Positions 26,771-35,820 of a stretch of DNA of 64,000 nucleotides are shown in pieces. The stretch is from contig DXMW01000013.1 in the NCBI GenBank assembly GCA_019414045.1, positions 48,735-112,734 of the forward strand, written 5' to 3'. The DNA comes from Collinsella sp. (lineage in GTDB: Bacteria; Actinomycetota; Coriobacteriia; Coriobacteriales; Coriobacteriaceae). The notes beneath the pieces were generated by a model that was not told where the DNA came from, searched no databases, and saw only the letters and a program-made list of their open reading frames with translations. Every line of letters begins with the position of its first letter. Positions within the stretch are counted from its first letter, which is position 1. A program made the translations under genes and the position numbers.

Positions 26771-27337
26771 CTATTTGAGCTTACGGGTCTTGGGCTTAAA
26801 GCGCATGCCCGTCTGGCGTCCGCCACGTGCGGAGAATCCATAACCGGACTGCGGCACGACGCCGGACATCAAAAACGGAATGGCAACCAGACCCGTCAGG
26901 ATCGAAGACGGCAGCGCATGGCCGAAGATCGCCACGACAAAGCTCGTCTCCAAACCCATAAACAGCAAGATGATGCTGTAGATCACATTAATGACGAACG
27001 CGAAGGCGCCCACAGTGATGCCGCGCGCACTCGGGGTACCGCCCGTCTGACCGGCAGCGCTATGCACCAGGGCAAAAGAACCCACGGTCAGCAGGAGCGA
27101 CATAACGCCCACCGGCACGGCAGCGGAAAGGTCATAGAACAAGCCGCTGCAAAAACCGCACACGACGGCACGGGTCGGGTCGCCCGAGAACACGCTTAGG
27201 CACACCAGGATAATCATAAAGTTGACGCGACCGCCCGCAATGGAGATCTGCGGTGCCAGGCCTGCCTGCAACAGCACGCACACGATGGCGGCGATTACAA
27301 ACGTGCGGGAGCTCATCCCCTGCTCATGTAGATCCAT
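26771..27337 (-). CDS. mreD: Rod shape-determining protein MreD
   Basis: 188 residues with five or six transmembrane segments (for example FVIAAIVCVLLQAGLAP near the start). Family features are GGRVNFMIILVCLSVFSGDPTRAVVCGFCSGLFYDL. MreD is an integral partner in the elongasome. I chose ATG at 27337 because AGGGGG lies seven bases upstream; an ATG two codons earlier is too close. It lies between mreC (11-base gap) and mrdA. Confidence 0.9.
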   Translation of the reverse strand: MDLHEQGMSSRTFVIAAIVCVLLQAGLAPQISIAGGRVNFMIILVCLSVFSGDPTRAVVCGFCSGLFYDLSAAVPVGVMSLLLTVGSFALVHSAAGQTGGTPSARGITVGAFAFVINVIYSIILLFMGLETSFVVAIFGHALPSSILTGLVAIPFLMSGVVPQSGYGFSARGGRQTGMRFKPKTRKLK

Positions 27338-27348
27338 GGACATGCCCC

Positions 27349-28347
27349 CTATTCGCTCGAGCCGGAATCGGTCGTCTCGGACGTGTCGGAACTGTCATCC
27401 GGGCTCTCGTCCTTCGTCTTGGTCGCAGCATCGCGCGACGTTCCCTGCGGCGTGCTGTTGGCCGTGTTCACGTCCTCATCCGAGGCCGACTGTTCGTCGG
27501 TCAGCGAGGTAATGACCAGCACTTCCTCGTTGTTCTCGGCCGTCGTCTGGGCGCGCACCACAATGGTGTAGTACACGTCGTTTGCCGATTTCTCAACCGA
27601 CGAGACGGTGCCGAGCGGTAGACCCTTGGGGAACACACCGCCAATGCCCGAGGTCACGATGATGTCGCCAACCTTAACGTCGGAGTCGACGCTCACGTAC
27701 TCAAGACGCAGCGTGCCGTCAGCCTGACCCTGCAGCATGCCCTGGGCGCGCGTGTCCTGCACCATAGCGGACACGCCCGAGTTCTCGTCGCCAATCAGGC
27801 GCACGGTGGACGTCTTGGCCGAGACCTCGATAATCTGGCCTATGACACCGGCAGAACTCGTCACAGGCATGTTGATGGTAAGACCGTCGGCAGAACCCTT
27901 ATCGATGGTGACGGTCGAGGTCCAGGCATCGCCCGAAGCGCCGACGATACGAGCTGCGTTTGATTTGAGGTTGTAGGTCGACTGCAGGCCGACCAGCCCC
28001 TCCAGTCGCTCGGCGGTCTTTTGAGCCTCGGAGAGCTCGGCAACCTTAGAGGTCAGTTCCTCGTTTTGCTTCTTAAGCTCGTCAAGCGTGTCCTGCGACG
28101 CCGTAAGGTTAGAGAACACGTTACCGATCGCATTGAAGGGAGCCGCCACAGCCGAGCCCACAAAGCGCACCGGCGAGGTAATCGTCGTCACGCCCGAGCG
28201 CACGGCATGAATCGGTCCTGCCTCGCCCTCGCGGATGTAAAACGTGAGCAGCAACACCGAAATCAGGCTGAAAACAATCAACGGGCGCATACCCGTTGAT
28301 TGTCGCTTGGTATTCAGATTTGTGGAGAAACCCGAAGATCGTGCCAA
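27349..28347 (-). CDS. mreC: Rod shape-determining protein MreC
   Basis: 332 residues. One N-terminal transmembrane helix (about 21-38, PLIVFSLISVLLLTFYI), then a coiled coil (about 85-120, TLDELKKQNEELTSKVAEL), then the beta-barrel domain with ARIVGASGDAWTSTVTIDKGSADGL and DIIVTSGIGGVFPKGLPLG. The C-terminal 50 residues are Ser/Thr/Asp-rich and low in complexity. The start is TTG at 28347 behind AAAGGTGG. MreC links MreB to PBP2. Confidence 0.94.
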   Translation of the reverse strand: MARSSGFSTNLNTKRQSTGMRPLIVFSLISVLLLTFYIREGEAGPIHAVRSGVTTITSPVRFVGSAVAAPFNAIGNVFSNLTASQDTLDELKKQNEELTSKVAELSEAQKTAERLEGLVGLQSTYNLKSNAARIVGASGDAWTSTVTIDKGSADGLTINMPVTSSAGVIGQIIEVSAKTSTVRLIGDENSGVSAMVQDTRAQGMLQGQADGTLRLEYVSVDSDVKVGDIIVTSGIGGVFPKGLPLGTVSSVEKSANDVYYTIVVRAQTTAENNEEVLVITSLTDEQSASDEDVNTANSTPQGTSRDAATKTKDESPDDSSDTSETTDSGSSE

Positions 28348-28368
28348 ATGGAATCCACCTTTTGGAAA

Positions 28369-29412
28369 TTAAGCATTGGTCTGGACGAAGCCGCCATCAA
28401 ACGCATTGGCCTCGAGCACGCGGGCACAGCCGTTAACGACGTTATCGAGCGCCGTGGGGCTGACGTTGACCGAAACGCCGGTCTCATCGCGCAGGCGCAC
28501 GTCGAGACCGCGCAGCAGCGCGCCGCCACCGGTCAGCAAAATGCCGTAGTACATAAGGTCCGAGGCAAGATCGGGAGGCGTAGCGTCGAGTGCGTCCTTG
28601 ACGGCCTTGGCCATCTCGTCGAGCGGCTTGTTGAGCGCGCGACGAATCTCCTCGCTCTCGATGCGCACGGTCTTGGGCAGACCGGTGATCACGTCGCGGC
28701 CGTTGACCTCGACGTCGAGCTCATCCTTGAGCGGCACGGCGGAGCCGACCTTGATCTTGATGTCCTCTGCCGTACGCTCGCCGATGGCCAGGTTGTAGGC
28801 ATCGCGAACGTGCGTGAGAATGGCCTGATCGAACTCGTCGCCGGCAATACGGATGGACTGCGAGACGACGATGCCGCCCATAGCGATAACGGCAACCTCG
28901 GTGGTACCGCCACCGATGTCGATGACCATGGAGCCGGTGGGTTCCTCGACGGGCAGGTCGGCGCCGATGGCAGCCGCCATGGGCTCTTCGATCAGATAGG
29001 CCTGGCGGGCACCGGCCTGGATCGTGGCCTCAAAAACAGCGCGCTTCTCGACCGACGTGACACCGGAGGGAACGCAGACGACAACACGCGGACGCGGAGT
29101 CCACGGATAGCGCTTCTCGGACGCCTTGTCGATAAAGTAGCGAAGCATGGCCTCGGTAACATCGAAGTCGGCGATGACGCCGTCCTTCAAGGGACGAACG
29201 GCCACGATGTTGCCGGGCGTACGGCCGAGCATGCGCTTTGCCTCGATACCGACCGCCAAGATGCGCTCGTCGTTCTTGTCGATGGCGACAACAGAGGGCT
29301 CGCGAATGACGATGCCCTTGCCGCGCACGGAGACAAGCGTATTGGCGGTGCCGAGGTCGATGGCAAGATCGCCCGCATAGCTACCGAAGAACATATCCAT
29401 CAAAGAAAACAA
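28369..29412 (-). CDS. mreB: Rod shape-determining protein MreB
   Basis: 347 residues. Actin-like ATPase that forms membrane-bound filaments guiding wall elongation. ATP-binding motifs are DLAIDLGTANTLV near residue 14, MVIDIGGGTTEVAV, and ILLTGGGALLRGLD. The N-terminus MFSLMDMFFGSYAG gives an amphipathic membrane anchor. The start is TTG at 29412 with AGGAG five bases upstream. First gene of the mreBCD-mrdA-rodA set. Confidence 0.97.
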   Translation of the reverse strand: MFSLMDMFFGSYAGDLAIDLGTANTLVSVRGKGIVIREPSVVAIDKNDERILAVGIEAKRMLGRTPGNIVAVRPLKDGVIADFDVTEAMLRYFIDKASEKRYPWTPRPRVVVCVPSGVTSVEKRAVFEATIQAGARQAYLIEEPMAAAIGADLPVEEPTGSMVIDIGGGTTEVAVIAMGGIVVSQSIRIAGDEFDQAILTHVRDAYNLAIGERTAEDIKIKVGSAVPLKDELDVEVNGRDVITGLPKTVRIESEEIRRALNKPLDEMAKAVKDALDATPPDLASDLMYYGILLTGGGALLRGLDVRLRDETGVSVNVSPTALDNVVNGCARVLEANAFDGGFVQTNA

Positions 29413-29472
29413 CGCAACTCCTGATGTGTTGGATGATTGCTGGAAAACTACTAGCTCATCATACTAGCGCAA

Positions 29473-29505
29473 GCCCGGCGCCCCACTTGCGGTGAAGCGC
29501 CGGGC
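29473..29505 (-). terminator. Hairpin between the TPR gene and mreB
   Basis: Inverted repeat with arms GCCCGGCGC and GCGCCGGGC, 23 bases after the TPR stop. No U-tract follows on the minus strand, so termination may be weak or the hairpin may be a processing or protective structure. Confidence 0.4.
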
Positions 29506-29527
29506 AAAGCTAAATCCCATAAGGTCA

Positions 29528-30832
29528 CTACTGGTTGTCAGCAGCCGAGAAATCCATATCAAGCGAAGAAACGGCCCAGCCGATATGGTTGTCGGAGCGC
29601 ACGAATTTGACGGTGTACTCCTGCTCGCCGCCCTTGGACAGCGATGCCTTCACCTTGGCGGTCGTCTCGGTCATGGACTGATCCATGCCCTCGACGGACA
29701 CGGTGGCACCCTGCGGAATCGAGGAGATGATCATCGACTTAGCGTCCTCGGACAGGCTCGAGGCCAGGCAAGACTCGGCCTTTGCGGCGTCACCGTCGCC
29801 GGCAGCCTGGAACAGATCGGTAACGACAGACTCCTGAGACGGGAAGCCAAAGCCGCGCGTGTAGGCAAAGCCCAGACCGCCCGCGGCGATCAAAATGAGC
29901 AGAAGCAGCACGATGAAGACTTTAAGACCCGTGTGGCGATGGCGACGACGGACCTTGGCCTGCTTACGATCCTGACGGTCCTGCTGGACCATCTCGGACT
30001 CGGACAGCGTAAAGAAGCCGGTGTCCGAGGGATCGGGCATAAACTGACCGGTCGCGCCCGTAGGATCGAGCGGATCGACGGCAGGAGCGTCCATCGCGGG
30101 CGCCGGAGCCGTGGCCATGGCCGTCTGGGCAGACAGCGCGGCAAGCGAATCGTGCACGCGGGCAAGCTCGTCGGCCTGCTCGGAGGTGAGCTGGTAGATG
30201 CCATCGGCAGTGGCGGCGTTAAAGGCATCGAGTGCGTCGGAGGGACGGCCGGCGGCAGAAAGCGCCTGACCCATGCCGGCGTTGAGCGCGCGCGTGTCGT
30301 CGCGGGGGCCGGCAAAGTCGATAGCCGTGCGGTAGGTCTCCACGGCATCCGCTGGACGGCCGAGCTTAATGAAGCAACGACCGAGCTCGCCGAGTGCGGC
30401 GGCAGGAGCCGGATTGGCGCCGTCGATGGCAGCTTGACGGAAGGCGGTTCCCGCGTTGGCATAGTCGCCCGACTGGAACAGCGCATTGCCCAGGCCCAGA
30501 TAGGCCTTGAACGGCGTGGCATAGGAAGCATCCTGCGTAGCAGCTGAGAACGCCTGGGCGGCCGTCGTGTAGTCGCCCACGGCGGCGAGCGCCTTGCCGC
30601 GGTTGGTGAGCAGCGCGCCGCGCTTGCCGTAGGTACCGTCGTTGAGGGCGGCGGCATAGGCCTCGGCGGCCTCGGCATACATGCCCAGGTGCATCAAGGC
30701 GTTGCCACGAAGGTGATCGGCCTCGCCCATAATCTCATCGGGAGTCTTTGCCGCCCCAAGCATCTGGGCTGCAGCAGAAAAATCACCCGCGCGGTAAGCG
30801 GCGCGGCCCTGTTGGATCAGCTGGCTATTCAA
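29528..30832 (-). CDS. TPR-repeat membrane protein
   Basis: 434 residues. Residues 1-230 contain six or more tetratricopeptide-like helices (AYRAGDFSAAAQML, GNALMHLGMYAEAAEAYAAAL, GKALAAVGDYTTAAQAF, GNALFQSGDYANAGTAF, GRCFIKLGRPADAVETY). A low-complexity Ala/Pro/Asp linker, a basic stretch (KQAKVRRRHRHTGLK) and a single transmembrane helix (about 300-322) come next, then an external domain of about 110 residues resembling DUF4878-type lipoprotein domains. The orientation with the repeats inside the cell is predicted from the basic stretch. Function unknown; it follows the cyclophilin gene by 11 bases. Confidence 0.8.
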   Translation of the reverse strand: MNSQLIQQGRAAYRAGDFSAAAQMLGAAKTPDEIMGEADHLRGNALMHLGMYAEAAEAYAAALNDGTYGKRGALLTNRGKALAAVGDYTTAAQAFSAATQDASYATPFKAYLGLGNALFQSGDYANAGTAFRQAAIDGANPAPAAALGELGRCFIKLGRPADAVETYRTAIDFAGPRDDTRALNAGMGQALSAAGRPSDALDAFNAATADGIYQLTSEQADELARVHDSLAALSAQTAMATAPAPAMDAPAVDPLDPTGATGQFMPDPSDTGFFTLSESEMVQQDRQDRKQAKVRRRHRHTGLKVFIVLLLLILIAAGGLGFAYTRGFGFPSQESVVTDLFQAAGDGDAAKAESCLASSLSEDAKSMIISSIPQGATVSVEGMDQSMTETTAKVKASLSKGGEQEYTVKFVRSDNHIGWAVSSLDMDFSAADNQ

Positions 30833-30843
30833 GGAAGCCCCCT

Positions 30844-31386
30844 TTACTCGTGAACGATCTCGACATGGACGATCTCGTCGCCGGCACGCAGCTGCGAAAT
30901 CACATCGAGACCCTCGACCGTGGTACCAAAGACGGTGTAACCAGAATCGAGGTTATGCTGGGCACCCAGGCAGAAGTAGAACTGCGAACCCGCGGAATCG
31001 GGATCCATGGAGCGTGCCATGGCAAGGGCGCCATCGACATGGCTGTTGCGCGGACTGGTGGCAAACTCGCCCTTGATGCAGTAGCCGGGGCCACCGGTAC
31101 CGGGCATGCCGTCGGGGCCCTCAAGACCGGCAGCGACGTCGGCGCCGGACATGTCGCGGGTATTGGGGTCGCCGCCCTGGATAACAAAACCGGGCACATA
31201 GCGATGGAACTTAAGGCCATCATAGAAGCCCATCGTGGAAAGCTCGCAGAAGTTCGCGACATGAATGGGAGCGCCCTCGCCGTCAAACTTGACCTTGATG
31301 GTACCCTTCGACGTCTCGATTACGGCGCACTCGTCGCCGACAAGCTGATACTCGGGCGTGTAGAGCTCTTTCTTAAAACCAAACAT
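30844..31386 (-). CDS. Cyclophilin-type peptidyl-prolyl cis-trans isomerase
   Basis: 180 residues, single cyclophilin domain. The catalytic region is GLKFHRYVPGFVIQGGDP, followed by SQFYFCLG and LDSGYTVFGTTVEGLDV. No signal peptide is seen, so it should act in the cytoplasm. The ATG at 31386 has GAGGAAGGAA upstream. It has its own promoter (31426-31455) and is followed closely by the TPR membrane protein. Confidence 0.94.
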   Translation of the reverse strand: MFGFKKELYTPEYQLVGDECAVIETSKGTIKVKFDGEGAPIHVANFCELSTMGFYDGLKFHRYVPGFVIQGGDPNTRDMSGADVAAGLEGPDGMPGTGGPGYCIKGEFATSPRNSHVDGALAMARSMDPDSAGSQFYFCLGAQHNLDSGYTVFGTTVEGLDVISQLRAGDEIVHVEIVHE

Positions 31387-31425
31387 GTGGTTCCTTCCTC
31401 GTGCGTTTAAAGCATATTTGTACGA

Positions 31426-31455
31426 ATTGTAGCAATAAGCACGGGCTTACATCAA
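31426..31455 (-). promoter_or_regulatory. Promoter of the cyclophilin-TPR unit
   Basis: Minus strand TTGATG (31455-31450), 18-base spacer, TACAAT (31431-31426), about 35-40 bases before the cyclophilin start codon. Confidence 0.65.
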
Positions 31456-31493
31456 TTGCGCACGTAGGTTATGCCGACTATGGCGAACTAATT

Positions 31494-32636
31494 TTAGGAA
31501 CGCTGCTGCGGCTTCCAGGAACCCACATTGGCGTCGTACTGGTTCAGCGCGCTGTTGCCGCTCTGCGCGATGGGCGCCAGGATCTCGCTTTGGTGGGAAC
31601 TCATCGACTCGCCATCGGGAATGGCCAGCGAGATATCCCAGCTCTGGCAGATCACGTCAACGCGCTCATACATCCACTCGGCAAGCTGCTTTAAGTGGGC
31701 GATGTCATCCGCATAGACCGAATCGTCCTGGTACTTAAGGTTGTTGAGCTCATCTTGCGTCTTTTTGATCTGGTCGCGCAGGGCGTAGGCACTCTGCGAC
31801 AGCTCCTGACGGGTGGACAGCGGCGTTCGGAGATAGCCGTTGTTAAAGGAATCGATGACCTCGCCGATCTGGTCCTCGTCAGCGTAGGACACGATGGTCT
31901 GATACAGACCGTCGAGCCTGGTATAGAGCTGATCATCGGTGAGCACGGTTTCTTCCTGGACCACCTCGGCAGAATCGCCCTGCTTGGTATCGTCCTCAGT
32001 CGCCTCGCCCTTTTGACGCGTGGGGAAGGTGGTTTGTGCAGCTTGGCCAAACTGGTCGTAGAAGCCAGGCATAACACCCATGGGATCGGTCGTCACGAAC
32101 CAATAGGCACCACCGCACACGGCGGCAAGGACCGCGATGATAATGAGCGGCTTAGGAATATGACGCTTATGCTTGTGATAGGCGTCCTCGTCGGGGTGCA
32201 CCTTGCGCTTGGGTTTTTGAGCATCGTCATGCAGGGAAACGGGCGTGGGAATATCGACCTTGGGGATACCGAAATCCTTATCGAAAGCTGGCAGCACGCA
32301 GGTCTCATTGGGGTCGGCGGCGTCCGAAAGCACCGCAGCGGCAGAGGCCGGCGCATGCGGCACCTCAGTATCGATCTGCTCTTGCGTTAGGCGCGGAAAG
32401 CCCGCCGTGCGGCCCGCTGCCAGGTCGGATGCTGCCGCGTCCTCGGAGAGGATACCCGGAGCGGGGCGTCCGCATTTGGGGCACGTACGATCATGCGGAG
32501 AAAGACGGGCACCGCAGCCCTCACAGAACACGAACTCGGTGTGCTCGGGACCATCGCCCGGACCCACATAGGCGTTGCAGTAGGGGCAGAACGAGGCGCC
32601 GTCCTCGATAGTCTTAAGGCAATGCGGACAGATCAC
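31494..32636 (-). CDS. Zinc-ribbon membrane protein of unknown function
   Basis: 380 residues. Two zinc ribbons open the protein: CPHCLKTIEDGASFCPYC and CEGCGARLSPHDRTCPKCG. A low-complexity linker and a basic segment (HKHKRHIPKP) lead to one transmembrane helix (about 163-180, LIIIAVLAAVCGGAYWF). The external domain of about 190 residues is acidic and helical. The architecture resembles double-zinc-ribbon membrane sensors common in Actinobacteria and Firmicutes. I chose GTG at 32636 because GAGG lies five bases upstream; a TTG at 32666 is possible. No function can be assigned. Confidence 0.75.
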   Translation of the reverse strand: MICPHCLKTIEDGASFCPYCNAYVGPGDGPEHTEFVFCEGCGARLSPHDRTCPKCGRPAPGILSEDAAASDLAAGRTAGFPRLTQEQIDTEVPHAPASAAAVLSDAADPNETCVLPAFDKDFGIPKVDIPTPVSLHDDAQKPKRKVHPDEDAYHKHKRHIPKPLIIIAVLAAVCGGAYWFVTTDPMGVMPGFYDQFGQAAQTTFPTRQKGEATEDDTKQGDSAEVVQEETVLTDDQLYTRLDGLYQTIVSYADEDQIGEVIDSFNNGYLRTPLSTRQELSQSAYALRDQIKKTQDELNNLKYQDDSVYADDIAHLKQLAEWMYERVDVICQSWDISLAIPDGESMSSHQSEILAPIAQSGNSALNQYDANVGSWKPQQRS

Positions 32637-32739
32637 GGCATCCTCTTTTCGAAGCAATTCAAACAATCGAGGTTAGAGCATAACATCGCCACGGCCCCAC
32701 AGGAGCAAGGCACCAATTCAACATCGCCAGGGCGCGTAG

Positions 32740-35463
32740 TTACTTCTTCTTTTTGCTTGGCATCGAGACTTTGATGCCTTGGGCGGACTTGGTCACGCGG
32801 GAGCGCTTGGCGCCGCTACCCTTCTTTTTCTTGGGCTGGGCCTGGGCCACGCCCTCGAGTGCGCGAGCCTCGGCCTCGCGAACGGTGCGAGCTTCGCGGC
32901 GCTGCGCCATGTCGGCGGCGACGCGCTTGGCAAAACGCTCGGCCGTCGAACCCGTCGAGCTCACCTTGCCGCCACCGCGACCCAAGCGAACGCGCACACC
33001 GCGGCCAAAACCAGTTGCGGCATGACGACGACGCGGCTTGAGCGAATCCATCATCGTGGCGAGCTTAAAGAACACCGAGCAGGTAATGACCACGATGACA
33101 GCCAAGATAACCATCTGGCCCATCGACAGGTTGGCAATAGACAGCAGCTTCGGGAATCCGATAACGCCCGTCAGGATGCCGACGACTACAAACACAAAGA
33201 GCGCCACACGCAAGGGCGTGAGGGGCTGCGAGATACGCCAGATCAGGCTGACGCTCGCCGCGCACGACGTAAGCAGGCACATCGTAGACAGCGTGAGCTG
33301 GCTAAAGCCAAACACGCGCGCCACAAAGATATCGAGCGCCGCGGCCAAAATGACCGCAATCGACGCCGGCAGTGCCCGCTTGAGCACGTTCGTCAGGAAC
33401 GACCCCTTCACGCGAGCATTGTTGGGCTCCAGGCCCAAGACAAAGCCCGGCGCGCCAATGCAGAAGAAGTTGATGAGCGTCATCTGAATCGGCTCGAAAG
33501 GGTACGGCGGCAGCGCGATGCACAGCGCCGCCAGGCCCATCGAGAACAGTGTCTTGGTCAAGAACAGCGAAGCCGAACGCTGCAGGTTGTTGATGGAGCG
33601 ACGGCCCTCGGCCACCACGGCGGGCATCGAGGCAAAGTCGTTGTCGACGAGCACGATCTCGGCCACGTTACGCGCGGCATCGGAGCCGGCCGCCATGGCC
33701 ACGGAGCAGTCGGCCTCCTTGAGCGCCAGCACGTCGTTGACGCCGTCGCCTGTCATGGCCACGGTGTGCTCGCGGCGCTTGAGCGCCTGCACGAGCTCGC
33801 GCTTCTGCTGCGGGGTCACACGACCAAAGACATGGTAGCGGTCCACTGCGGCATCGAGCTTGGCCGGCGTATCGAGCGTCGTGGCGTCCACATAAGCGTC
33901 CGCCCCCGGCACGCCCACCACGCGCGCGATCGACGACACCGTACGCGGGTCGTCGCCACTGATCACGTTGAGGGTCACGCCCTGCTCGTTAAAGTAGCCG
34001 ATGGTCTCGGCCGCCGAGGTACGAATCTCGTCGCGGATGGTCACAAAGCCCACGGGCTCGGCCTCGCCCGCCATATCGCCATCGGGCGTAAAGCCGTCCA
34101 CGCGCGCCACCACGAGCACGCGGCAGGTATCGGCAAGCTCGGCGACACGGTTCTCGACCTGGGCAAACGCACGATCAGAGAGCACAAACTGCGCCGCACC
34201 CATCACATAGGAGCCCTGCGCAAACGACGCGCCGCTCCACTTTTTGGAGGACGAGAACGGAATGACCGACAGCGGCTCAGACACCTCGACCGGGCGATCT
34301 GCGTAATAGTTGAGCAGCGCCTGGCAGGTCTCGTTGGCATCGGCCGAAGTCGCACGTGCCACGTTAGCCAGCGCAAAATCGAGCACCGTGGTATCGACGG
34401 GAACGGCGGCTTCGCCCTCCCCCGCGCCCATGCCAAAGCCCTCGATCGGCAGCGGATACGTGTCCTCGACCTCCATGCGACCCGACGTGATGGTGCCCGT
34501 CTTGTCCAGGCACAGCACGTCGACGCGCGCGAGCGTCTCGATGCAGTAGAGCTGCTGCGCCAGCACCTTGCGGCGGGCCAGGCGCACCGTGGCGATGGCG
34601 AGCACCGACGAGGTCAGCAGCACCAGGCCTTGCGGGATCATGCCCAGCAGGGCGCCCACTGTGGACAGCAGCGCCGACGAGGGCACGCGGCCGGCCAGCA
34701 GCTCGGAGAAGCACCACGAAAGCGCGCTATCGCCCGGGGTTCCCGCGGCATCCCACAGCTCGCTCACACTCGAGGCAAACAACGCCAAACCGAGCGGGAT
34801 CATGATGATGCTCGCAAAGCGCACGATGGCGTTAAGCGCGTTCATGATCTCGGAATTGACCTTTTTGACGTACTTGGCCTCGTTATTAATTTTAGCCACG
34901 TAGTTGTCGGCGCCGACATGGATCACGCGGGCGCGCAGCAAGCCCGAGTCGATAAAGCTGCCGCTCATGAGCTCGGAACCGGGCTGTTTCTTAATAAGGT
35001 CGCTCTCGCCCGTCAGCAGGCTCTCGTTCACGAGCGCCTCGCCCGAAACCACCACGGCGTCAGCGGGAATCTGGTCGCCGCGCCCCAGGCGGATAATGTC
35101 GTCGAGCACGATCTGGTCCAGGTCGAGCTCCACCTCGGAGCCGTCGCGCACCGCGATGGCCTTCTTGGAGGTCAGCAGCGTGAGCTTATCGACCATCTTC
35201 TTGGAACGCATGGACTGAATGACGCCAATAGCGGTATTGAGGAACACCACGAACAGGAACGTCAGATTCTTAAACGAACCGGTCAAAATGACTAGGAACG
35301 CCAAAATCACGTTGATCAAATTGAACAGCGTGCAGAGGTTCTCGATGATGAGCTCTTTGACCGACTTGGTCTTGAGCTCCATGTTGCGGTTGATCTTACC
35401 GGCGGCGATGCGCTCCTCGACCTCGGCGGTCGAGAGTCCGCGCTCGATATCCGTTGCTGCCAT
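32740..35463 (-). CDS. CtpE-like P-type cation ATPase
   Basis: About 907 residues. The actuator motif is LLTGESD (near 150), the phosphorylated Asp is in CLDKTGT (near 320), and the hinge MTGDGVNDVLALKEADCSVAMA is intact. The membrane motif reads GMIPQGL instead of PEGL, as in mycobacterial CtpE, a calcium-uptake ATPase, so calcium or another divalent cation is the likely substrate. The C-terminus is extended by about 90 residues that are very basic (KKKKGSGAKRSR, ending SKKKK). The start is uncertain among ATG 35463, ATG 35475 and GTG 35478. It lies directly behind the tRNA-Arg(CCG) terminator. Confidence 0.88.
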   Translation of the reverse strand: MAATDIERGLSTAEVEERIAAGKINRNMELKTKSVKELIIENLCTLFNLINVILAFLVILTGSFKNLTFLFVVFLNTAIGVIQSMRSKKMVDKLTLLTSKKAIAVRDGSEVELDLDQIVLDDIIRLGRGDQIPADAVVVSGEALVNESLLTGESDLIKKQPGSELMSGSFIDSGLLRARVIHVGADNYVAKINNEAKYVKKVNSEIMNALNAIVRFASIIMIPLGLALFASSVSELWDAAGTPGDSALSWCFSELLAGRVPSSALLSTVGALLGMIPQGLVLLTSSVLAIATVRLARRKVLAQQLYCIETLARVDVLCLDKTGTITSGRMEVEDTYPLPIEGFGMGAGEGEAAVPVDTTVLDFALANVARATSADANETCQALLNYYADRPVEVSEPLSVIPFSSSKKWSGASFAQGSYVMGAAQFVLSDRAFAQVENRVAELADTCRVLVVARVDGFTPDGDMAGEAEPVGFVTIRDEIRTSAAETIGYFNEQGVTLNVISGDDPRTVSSIARVVGVPGADAYVDATTLDTPAKLDAAVDRYHVFGRVTPQQKRELVQALKRREHTVAMTGDGVNDVLALKEADCSVAMAAGSDAARNVAEIVLVDNDFASMPAVVAEGRRSINNLQRSASLFLTKTLFSMGLAALCIALPPYPFEPIQMTLINFFCIGAPGFVLGLEPNNARVKGSFLTNVLKRALPASIAVILAAALDIFVARVFGFSQLTLSTMCLLTSCAASVSLIWRISQPLTPLRVALFVFVVVGILTGVIGFPKLLSIANLSMGQMVILAVIVVITCSVFFKLATMMDSLKPRRRHAATGFGRGVRVRLGRGGGKVSSTGSTAERFAKRVAADMAQRREARTVREAEARALEGVAQAQPKKKKGSGAKRSRVTKSAQGIKVSMPSKKKK

Positions 35464-35494
35464 ACCACGTCCCATCACGTCGCGTCGGTATAAG

Positions 35495-35528
35495 AAAAAC
35501 CGCCCGGACCATGCGAGGTTCGGACGGT
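35495..35528 (-). terminator. Terminator after tRNA-Arg(CCG)
   Basis: Minus strand arms ACCGTCCGAACC and GGTCCGGGCGGT (with mismatches) followed by TTTTTC, 12 bases past the tRNA 3' end and 32 bases before the ATPase start. Any transcription of the ATPase gene from the tRNA promoter must read through it. Confidence 0.75.
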
Positions 35529-35539
35529 CTCACGTTCGA

Positions 35540-35616
35540 TGGTGCCCCATGTTGGATTCGAACCAACGGCCTTCTGCTCCGGAGGCAGACGCTCTAATCC
35601 CCTGAGCTAATAGGGC
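35540..35616 (-). tRNA. tRNA-Arg (anticodon CCG)
   Basis: 77 bases including an encoded CCA end. Acceptor arms GCCCTAT/ATGGGGC, D-arm AGCTCAGGGGATTAGAGC, anticodon stem-loop TCTGC-CTCCGGA-GCAGA with anticodon CCG, and T-loop GTTCGAATCC. A good sigma-70 promoter lies immediately upstream. Confidence 0.96.
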
Positions 35617-35627
35617 CAACGTTTGGC

Positions 35628-35657
35628 ATTATACCCAAGTGCACCACGGGCTATCAA
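35628..35657 (-). promoter_or_regulatory. Promoter of tRNA-Arg(CCG)
   Basis: TTGATA (35657-35652), 18-base spacer, perfect TATAAT (35633-35628) on the minus strand, 11 bases from the tRNA 5' end. Confidence 0.75.
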
Positions 35658-35736
35658 AATAAAAGAAAAAGCTTTGCAATTCCGAGGAAGACGCGGCTCA
35701 ACGGCCCACTTTAGAAGGCAAAAGCGAGTCAGATAG

Positions 35737-35742
35737 TATAAA
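35737..35742 (+). promoter_or_regulatory. -10 element of the aromatic operon
   Basis: TATAAA, preceded by AG and no clear -35 at the expected distance. It would start transcription near 35749, upstream of the hairpin at 35763-35787. Confidence 0.4.
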
Positions 35743-35747
35743 CTCTC

Positions 35748-35810
35748 ATGCACCATATGTACACGGCTCGCGATGCGGGCCGTTTTTGCAAGGGTTATCC
35801 ATCGAGGTGA
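35748..35810 (+). CDS. Possible aroF leader peptide, 20 codons
   Basis: An ATG at 35748 opens a 20-codon frame ending in TGA at 35810, 10 bases before the aroF start. It encodes three aromatic residues (Tyr at codon 5, Phe at 13, Tyr at 17) and spans the terminator-like hairpin, whose U-run is part of the Phe codon. This geometry resembles an amino acid biosynthesis leader peptide. It has no Shine-Dalgarno and would be nearly leaderless, and the aromatic codons are not adjacent, so the evidence is only suggestive. Confidence 0.25.
   Translation: MHHMYTARDAGRFCKGYPSR
35763..35787 (+). terminator. Terminator-like hairpin (attenuator candidate) ahead of aroF
   Basis: Plus-strand stem ACGGC-t-CGC / GCG-g-GCCGT with a 3-base loop, followed by TTTT. 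It lies between the -10 at 35737 and the aroF start at 35821. No plus-strand gene exists upstream that it could terminate, and on the minus strand it has no U-tract, so premature termination of the aromatic operon is the simplest reading. Confidence 0.55.
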
Positions 35811-35820
35811 GAGGCACACC

